DNA from: an uncultured Planctomycetaceae bacterium
Lineage (GTDB): Bacteria > Planctomycetota > Planctomycetia > Pirellulales > Lacipirellulaceae
Assembly: GCA_937860165.1 (NCBI GenBank)
Contig: CALMBE010000132.1
Location: 1-7,195 of the forward strand
DNA: 7,195 nucleotides
Reading direction: 5' to 3'
The notes under the pieces were generated by a model that was not told the DNA's origin, did not search any database, and saw only the letters and a list, made by a program, of their open reading frames with translations. Of the stretch, positions 5,898 to 7,195 are shown in pieces; position 1 is the stretch's first letter; each line of letters starts with the position of its first letter. The position numbers were made by a program, and so were the translations under genes.

Positions 5898-7115
5898 TTG
5901 ATAGATTTTTCCGATAATGCGCTCAGCGATTGTAAGTGGCTGGTTGGCTCGGAGGGTGCCAAGTGGCTCGCCGAAGTGTCTGATTGGACCGATCCCACCT
6001 TGCAGCAACTCGGTCGCCTGCGGAAATCAATTTCCCCGGAACGAGCCGCTCTCATCGTGCAACAAGTGGAATTGAGACGCCGAGGAGTGCAAAAATTTGG
6101 CCCTCTGGCAGGCGAGATGTTTTTCACCGACTTGGCACTTCAACAGGCTAGCGATCGCTGGATCGCGGCGTACAAGGCCTCGCAATTCCCCGCAGGCGAA
6201 CTGATTCTTGACTACTGTTGTGGAATCGGCGGCGACCTGCTGGGCTTCGGAGCACGCGGGCCGGTTACCGGTTGGGACTTGGCCCCGGTGATGGCGGTCT
6301 TTGCCGAAGCGAACCTGCAAGCCTGGCAATGCCAAGCAGAGTCGCATGTGCTTGTCGGCGCAGCGGAAGATCACCCCCCCGATACGGGTCAGGCGTGGCA
6401 CTTGGACCCAGATCGCCGGACAGAGGGAAACCGATCGACCAACCCTCAATGGCATCGGCCCGATGAGGAAACAATACTGCATTGGCTCGATAACTTCCCG
6501 CGGGGATCGGTCAAACTTGCACCCGGGGCGAAACTCGCGTTTGTTTGGGAGGACGCGGCGGAACTGGAATGGGTCAGCCGAGGCCGCGAGTGCCGTCAAC
6601 TAGTGGCCTGGGGGAGTGGGCTCGGCAAATCACCCGGCAAGCGTCGGGCCACGGTTGTTTCGGAACATCTCGACAACGCCCGCGGGGGTTCATTTGTCGG
6701 CGATCCCAGTGAACTTTCCACGTTGGCTGCCACAGTCGGTGAGTTCATCTACGACTGCGATCCCGCGGTGCGAGCGGCAGGACTCACCGGAGCGCTCGCG
6801 CAAGAATTGGGTTGCGAGGCACTTTCTCACGGGGCGAGTTACCTCACCAGCGAGCAGTCAGTCTCGCATCCACTGGTGACTTGTTTTCGAGTGCAAGAAG
6901 TCTGGCCCTTCCGGGTAGCGGATTTGGTGAAGCTGTTGCGCACACGAAGCATCGGCGAATTGGAAATCAAGACCCGCGGCGTGACGCACCGACCGGAAGA
7001 ACTCCGCAAGCGACTCAAGCTCTCGGGAGACCAGCGGGCGACACTGTTGCTCACCCGCCAAGGAAACCGCGAAATCGCGATTCTAGCACAACGATCAAAC
7101 GAGGTTAGCGGCTGA
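5898..7115 (+). CDS. Class I SAM-dependent methyltransferase with THUMP-like C-terminal domain
   Basis: Probable cytoplasmic methyltransferase; an RNA substrate is inferred from the THUMP-like tail, not shown. The 405 residues have an N-terminal helical part with ALIVQQVELRRRGVQKF (51-67) and GEMFFTDLALQQAS (72-85). A Rossmann methyltransferase core follows: SAM motif I LDYCCGIGGDLL (104-115), acidic motif II GWDLAP (125-130, D127) and the signature HLDPDRRTEGNR (168-179), where this family has D-P-x-R-R in place of the N/D-PP-Y/F motif IV. VKLAPG (205-210) and YDCDPAVRAAGL (285-296) follow. The C-terminal THUMP-like part, from about 325, includes IGELEIKTRGV (352-362), EELRKRLK (367-374) and LLLTRQGN (383-390). 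No ATG fits, so I use TTG at 5898; no clear ribosome site precedes it. It is the only plus-strand gene and stands alone. Confidence 0.85.
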   Translation: MIDFSDNALSDCKWLVGSEGAKWLAEVSDWTDPTLQQLGRLRKSISPERAALIVQQVELRRRGVQKFGPLAGEMFFTDLALQQASDRWIAAYKASQFPAGELILDYCCGIGGDLLGFGARGPVTGWDLAPVMAVFAEANLQAWQCQAESHVLVGAAEDHPPDTGQAWHLDPDRRTEGNRSTNPQWHRPDEETILHWLDNFPRGSVKLAPGAKLAFVWEDAAELEWVSRGRECRQLVAWGSGLGKSPGKRRATVVSEHLDNARGGSFVGDPSELSTLAATVGEFIYDCDPAVRAAGLTGALAQELGCEALSHGASYLTSEQSVSHPLVTCFRVQEVWPFRVADLVKLLRTRSIGELEIKTRGVTHRPEELRKRLKLSGDQRATLLLTRQGNREIAILAQRSNEVSG

Positions 7116-7153
7116 GACAGAGCCGATCAGTTTTCGGTTTGCCTTAGTTGTCA

Positions 7154-7195
7154 TTCCCGCGCAGAGCTTGCCCCTCGCGGAGGCGGGGGCGGGAA
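7154..7195. repeat. GC-rich palindrome cut by the window edge (REP-like element or terminator)
   Basis: TTCCCGC (7154-7160) and GCGGGAA (7189-7195) are perfect 7-base inverted arms, with an inner hairpin CCTC-GCG-GAGG (7173-7183) between them. The right arm ends exactly at the last base of the window, so the palindrome may be longer: the left arm is preceded by TGTCA. It begins 38 bases after the methyltransferase stop and could help end that transcript, but no T-tract is visible. Its make-up resembles dispersed extragenic palindromes; copy number cannot be judged here. Confidence 0.5.

Overview
The window reads like chromosomal DNA of a planctomycete, most likely of the Pirellula/Rhodopirellula group. 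The case rests on protein resemblance recalled from knowledge, not on a search: a DnaA with the S-H-S-T form of the DNA-binding signature, an exported SMP-30/gluconolactonase, an uncharacterised exported protein of a type I associate with planctomycetes, and a methyltransferase with a THUMP-like C-terminus. Sparse Shine-Dalgarno sites and TTG starts fit that group. No tRNA, rRNA, CRISPR array, prophage or transposase gene was seen.

Layout, left to right. Six genes lie on the minus strand, so they are read from right to left: an exported SMP-30-like lactonase that stops before its last propeller strands (18-914); a VapC-type PIN toxin (1010-1456) and its VapB-like antitoxin (1456-1722), overlapping by one base; dnaA (1761-3245); a two-domain GNAT acetyltransferase (3760-4659); and an exported protein of unknown function (4722-5594). 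A 303-base divergent intergenic region follows. Then comes one plus-strand gene, a class I SAM-dependent methyltransferase (5898-7115), and a GC-rich palindrome that runs into the right edge.

The core of interest is dnaA with its 514-base non-coding upstream region. That region holds one exact match to the degenerate DnaA-box consensus, two T-tracts spaced 10 bases apart, and a T/A-rich stretch, so it is a candidate replication origin or at least a DnaA self-regulatory region. The toxin-antitoxin pair begins 38 bases after the dnaA stop, where dnaN is often found in other bacteria. The exported protein and the GNAT gene are probably co-transcribed. Nothing here amounts to a clearly new multi-gene system. 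The best leads are the dnaA/origin neighbourhood, the altered catalytic and DNA-contact residues of DnaA, and the shortened lactonase.
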